Positions 60,980 through 64,000 of a stretch of 64,000 bases of DNA are shown here, piece after piece; the stretch's first letter is position 1, and each line of letters starts with the position of its first letter. The notes beneath the pieces are model-generated. The model did no database searches and had not been told where the DNA came from. It saw only the letters and a program-made list of their open reading frames with translations. Made by a program: the position numbers and the translations under genes. Source of the stretch: Zygnema cylindricum (lineage: Eukaryota; Streptophyta; Zygnematophyceae; Zygnematales; Zygnemataceae); contig JBBHKE010002390.1 in the NCBI GenBank assembly GCA_037447655.1, positions 17,831 through 81,830 on the forward strand, given 5' to 3'.

Positions 60980-63830
60980 CTAAATTCCACACCCCCGAAG
61001 ATCGTGGATGAGGACTGGATCTCGTGGAGGAAGGTCTGGGAAGCTTCGCCTATCGTCCGCCACCGTGCTTCGACGGAGAAGGGCCGCAGCTTGCGCTCGT
61101 TGAAGGGCGACCGATACACGTTGCCGATAAAAAGCAACCAGAAGGCTTGGGGGAGGGCTCCCTGGACCCTTAGAATCAGAAGGTCTCTTAGCACAGTTGC
61201 GAAGAAAATCATCGAAAGACTTGTCCAAAGAACCAAAAATCTCTGCGGCAAATGGGACAAACTAGTCCGCCGGGGTCCTGGTGAGCGTAATCCCTTTCCT
61301 TAGAAGCCGCTGCGTCCTGAGCCGCCACGCCTGAATGCACTGCCGCGCGAGAAGAAATGTGGGTCCCAGTCGGATCAGTAAGGACCACATCACCCAAAGT
61401 CCGCCCACTCCCATGGAGGAAAACCAAGTCAACTTGAGGGCTTCGGAGACCACTAGATTGGGGACGAGGAGGTAAGATATGAGAAACCTCCCGCTTCACA
61501 ATGTAGCCTGCTTCAACACCAATCGCAGCAACCGCATCACGAACCAAATCATGCGCGACGGTACGTTCACCCCCCCCGCGAACAACGAAGTAAATGGATG
61601 CCGTCGGAGTCAATAGGTTGGTTGCAAACACAGTTGGGGCGCCCAAGAAGCGGAGGGTGAGGCAAACCCAAACAAAGGCGGATAGCAGAGGTGAATTGGT
61701 CAGACATCATACGAAGTGTCGAAAATTGGGTGTTGCCTGTAACCACGCACCGGCTCCCGGCCCAGAACACGAACGTAAACGAGCACGCGATTGAGCAGAA
61801 GGTAGCGCGTTTAATAAATCATGGAATTCAGCGACTGCCAACTGCTCGGATATGCGTTGCTGCACATGGTAGTTATTGTCAACAATAAGAGACGGGAAAG
61901 GTGGCGCTTGGTTTCGGGCATCAGACGGAAGGAGTGCACGGGCGGATAGAAGAGCTTGATGAAACGGAAAAAGATTATCCTCCACTTTAGGGGCGACTTG
62001 AGCTAGAATGGGAACATCATTTGCTATAAAACGAGAGCGATGGTAGGCGCCACTAAAGCCCAACTGCCCAAAAAAGCCGCTAGAGCAACCTAAACCCGCG
62101 TTGGGAATTTGAAGGCTAGCTTGACGGCGTGCGAATGAACCATCTGGGCGATCAAAAATCCCATGCCCAACAAGGTGATGGAGGACACTAAAAAGTTGAT
62201 CGTCGAACCCTTTTAGAGAGGACAAAAATGGATCTGTTGGTGGTACCGTCCGAGCGAGATACAGAGGACGTTGAGCAAAGCAACGTGTGAGGATTTGAAA
62301 TGCCACCTGGGAGTCGGAGAGCTTAGGAAGTTCATCAAAGTGCGAGAGGTCTTCCAACAAAACACCAGTGACAACTTGGTTCACAAAAGATGGGGCACCG
62401 ATAGGAGAGCCTAAAGCTTTAATACCATCCATCGGAGATGCAATACGAAAACCCACACGAACAGGGAATTCTGAAGGTAAGCCTTGCGGGCACCAAGCCA
62501 CACATTTAGACGGCTTAACTGACAAACCAATCTGACCAAGTTGTTGCGCAAAATGAGAAAAGGCAGATAAAACTTGGTCACGAGGGCCCACAATATGAGT
62601 ATCATTTGCGATAGAAGGGAATAAACAACCAGGAAAAGTCGTAGCAGAGTCACGTAAAGCTTGAAGGTGAGCTAAGGCAAAAAGGGGGGTCCCCAAAGGA
62701 TCACCTTGAGGAGTGCCATTCGCAAACTCCAATGTGGCAACCTCACCAAAGGGACCGCCAAGAGGAAAGATGAGGGAGCTCGCGCGAGAATAAAATGCAC
62801 GAACAAAAGGGAAAATGTGGTTGATGGAAGATGGAGCATGCCTCAATTATCGAAAGATAACATTACGGTTGACGGTATTAAAGGAGTTAGCGACATCTAC
62901 CTGGAGGACTATCCAATGCGGATGGAGATCCAAAACAGCCCAAAGACCATAAACAACCGCCTCACAACCCCATTTTGAAGCAACTCTGAACTGGTGCGGT
63001 GAAAAATGGTCATGGAAAGCCCACTTGGAGTTGAATATACATTGAGCGAGAAACCAAACGGTACAACACCTCACCGATAGCAATTGAGCGAATTCCCTTG
63101 GCAGCCTTAGTAACAGCAACAAGGCGAGCCGCAGAGAGAAGGGGTGCAATATTGTGAGGAACGTGTCCTTAAGCCACCTCTGAAGCCACCTTAAAAAGAA
63201 GATCAAAACCTTGAGAGGGGATGTCTGGAGGAAATATGTCCTTGAAGAGTTCTTACACCATCCCAGATGGGCCCCCTAAAGAAAGATAAGGCGACCAAGC
63301 AAACCTGTAGTAAATGCGTCCCACTCCAAGTCAAACGATTCAAGAGGATCATGGACTTCCACGAACGGGAGGATCTCATATGGGGCAAGAGGATGTAATA
63401 AACGTAAGGCCTCAACCGTCGCCTCGAAAGACGAAGATGGTTGGAAAGGTCAAAGAGCACAAGCAGCCCGAGAATACTCTCCAGAACAACCAAGGTGGAC
63501 CGCCGATGCAACCTAGCCATCGAGCTTGGGAGCGGGGCATGACGTAGAGGGGGGGAAAAAGAAAGATTGATAACACGATCTGTATGCTCTTGTTGCAAGG
63601 ACTCCCAATCCCCTCTCAAAAACCATTGACACCGTAATTTAGTCTCACGAGCCCTACTCGCCCCTCCCCTTGGTGGCAAAACAAGAACCCAAAGTGGGAA
63701 TAAGAAAAGTAAATGCCAAGCCCTATCGTTGGTGATGTCGACGGCCAATAAAGCCAAAGGGAGTCAAAGAGCTGCTTGGACAGATTCACGAAGATGGTTC
63801 GGAATACGAGTGTAGAGCCTAGGCCGAGGA
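60980..63830 (-). pseudogene. Decayed non-LTR retroelement: RT plus restriction-like endonuclease
   Basis: Read on the minus strand, this is a degenerate retrotransposon of a type common in plant genomes, with clearly higher GC than its surroundings. From N to C it shows: RIPNHLRESVQAA (~63800) and LPPRGGASRARE (~63670); RT motif A, VLQVDVANSFNTVNRNVIF (~62860-62920); an in-frame TAA at 62847-62849; PFVRAFYSRA; motif B, NGTPQGDPLGTPLFALAH; and motif C, SIANDTHIVG, where the usual ADD is AND. Then come a zinc knuckle CVCNQPIDSDGIHLLRC and a PD-(D/E)XK-like block SPQVDLVFLH/GDVVLTDPTG (~61350-61460). The C-terminus FYRQRVSVALQRAQAAALLR is in another frame (~61060-61140). Frameshifts and stops show it is dead. 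The 5' part leaves the window. Confidence 0.85.
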
Positions 63831-64000
63831 TAACCTAGGTAGTAACACTTCAGGACGTCTAAGCGTGAACATAGTCCAAATCAGTAGAAGACATTTGTTG
63901 GCGGACACTTGAGGGAGGATGATGGCCTTTAGTGGGGGGTGGAATTCATTTAAGAGTGAGAGGACATGACTTCAAATGTCGTGACAAACCCTAAAATCTA

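Overview
The window is nuclear DNA of a eukaryote with spliceosomal introns and many transposons. It is AT-rich, and repeat debris fills most of the sequence outside the genes. Several signs point to the green lineage, most likely a streptophyte alga or bryophyte: plant-type CACGTG boxes, a Ser/Arg-rich N-terminus resembling a plastid transit peptide, Copia and plant-type non-LTR retroelements, and an F-box/LRR protein. I cannot name the species.

Three multi-exon genes can be rebuilt from splice sites and family homology. (1) At 1.9-5.8 kb, minus strand, lies a six-coding-exon SLC43-like major facilitator transporter of 536 codons. One of its introns appears to be GC-AG. (2) At 41.5-47.0 kb, minus strand, lies a seven-exon gene for a bacterial-type lytic murein transglycosylase (MltB/Slt35, GH103) of 556 aa. 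It has a long transit-peptide-like leader, a membrane segment, the catalytic Glu and an EF-hand-like loop. (3) At 48.1-59.3 kb, plus strand, lies a ten-exon F-box/LRR gene of 1,027 codons including the stop. It has a ~390-residue acidic insertion inside the LRR solenoid, one in-frame TAA, and a tandemly multiplied LRR exon module. Genes 2 and 3 are divergent and share a ~1.1 kb promoter region carrying G-box-like motifs and a MITE.

The rest is mostly mobile DNA. Four foldback elements with long inverted repeats (GGGAATTGAT termini) lie between 14 and 35 kb. A ~6.6-7.1 kb segment is present twice in direct orientation (7.65-14.26 kb and 19.66-26.76 kb). Several hAT-like elements have exact 8-bp target duplications. 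A family of MITEs flanked by TA carries CACCGCGAATCG termini. There is one PIF/Harbinger-like element, two solo LTRs with exact 5-bp target duplications, a decayed Copia gag-pol and, at the right edge, a decayed non-LTR retroelement with reverse transcriptase and a restriction-like endonuclease. Several insertions are nested, and uninterrupted versions of some sites exist elsewhere in the window, so their order can be read.

The most notable item is the nuclear, intron-containing peptidoglycan lytic transglycosylase. It suggests retained plastid (or other endosymbiont-derived) peptidoglycan turnover under eukaryotic control.
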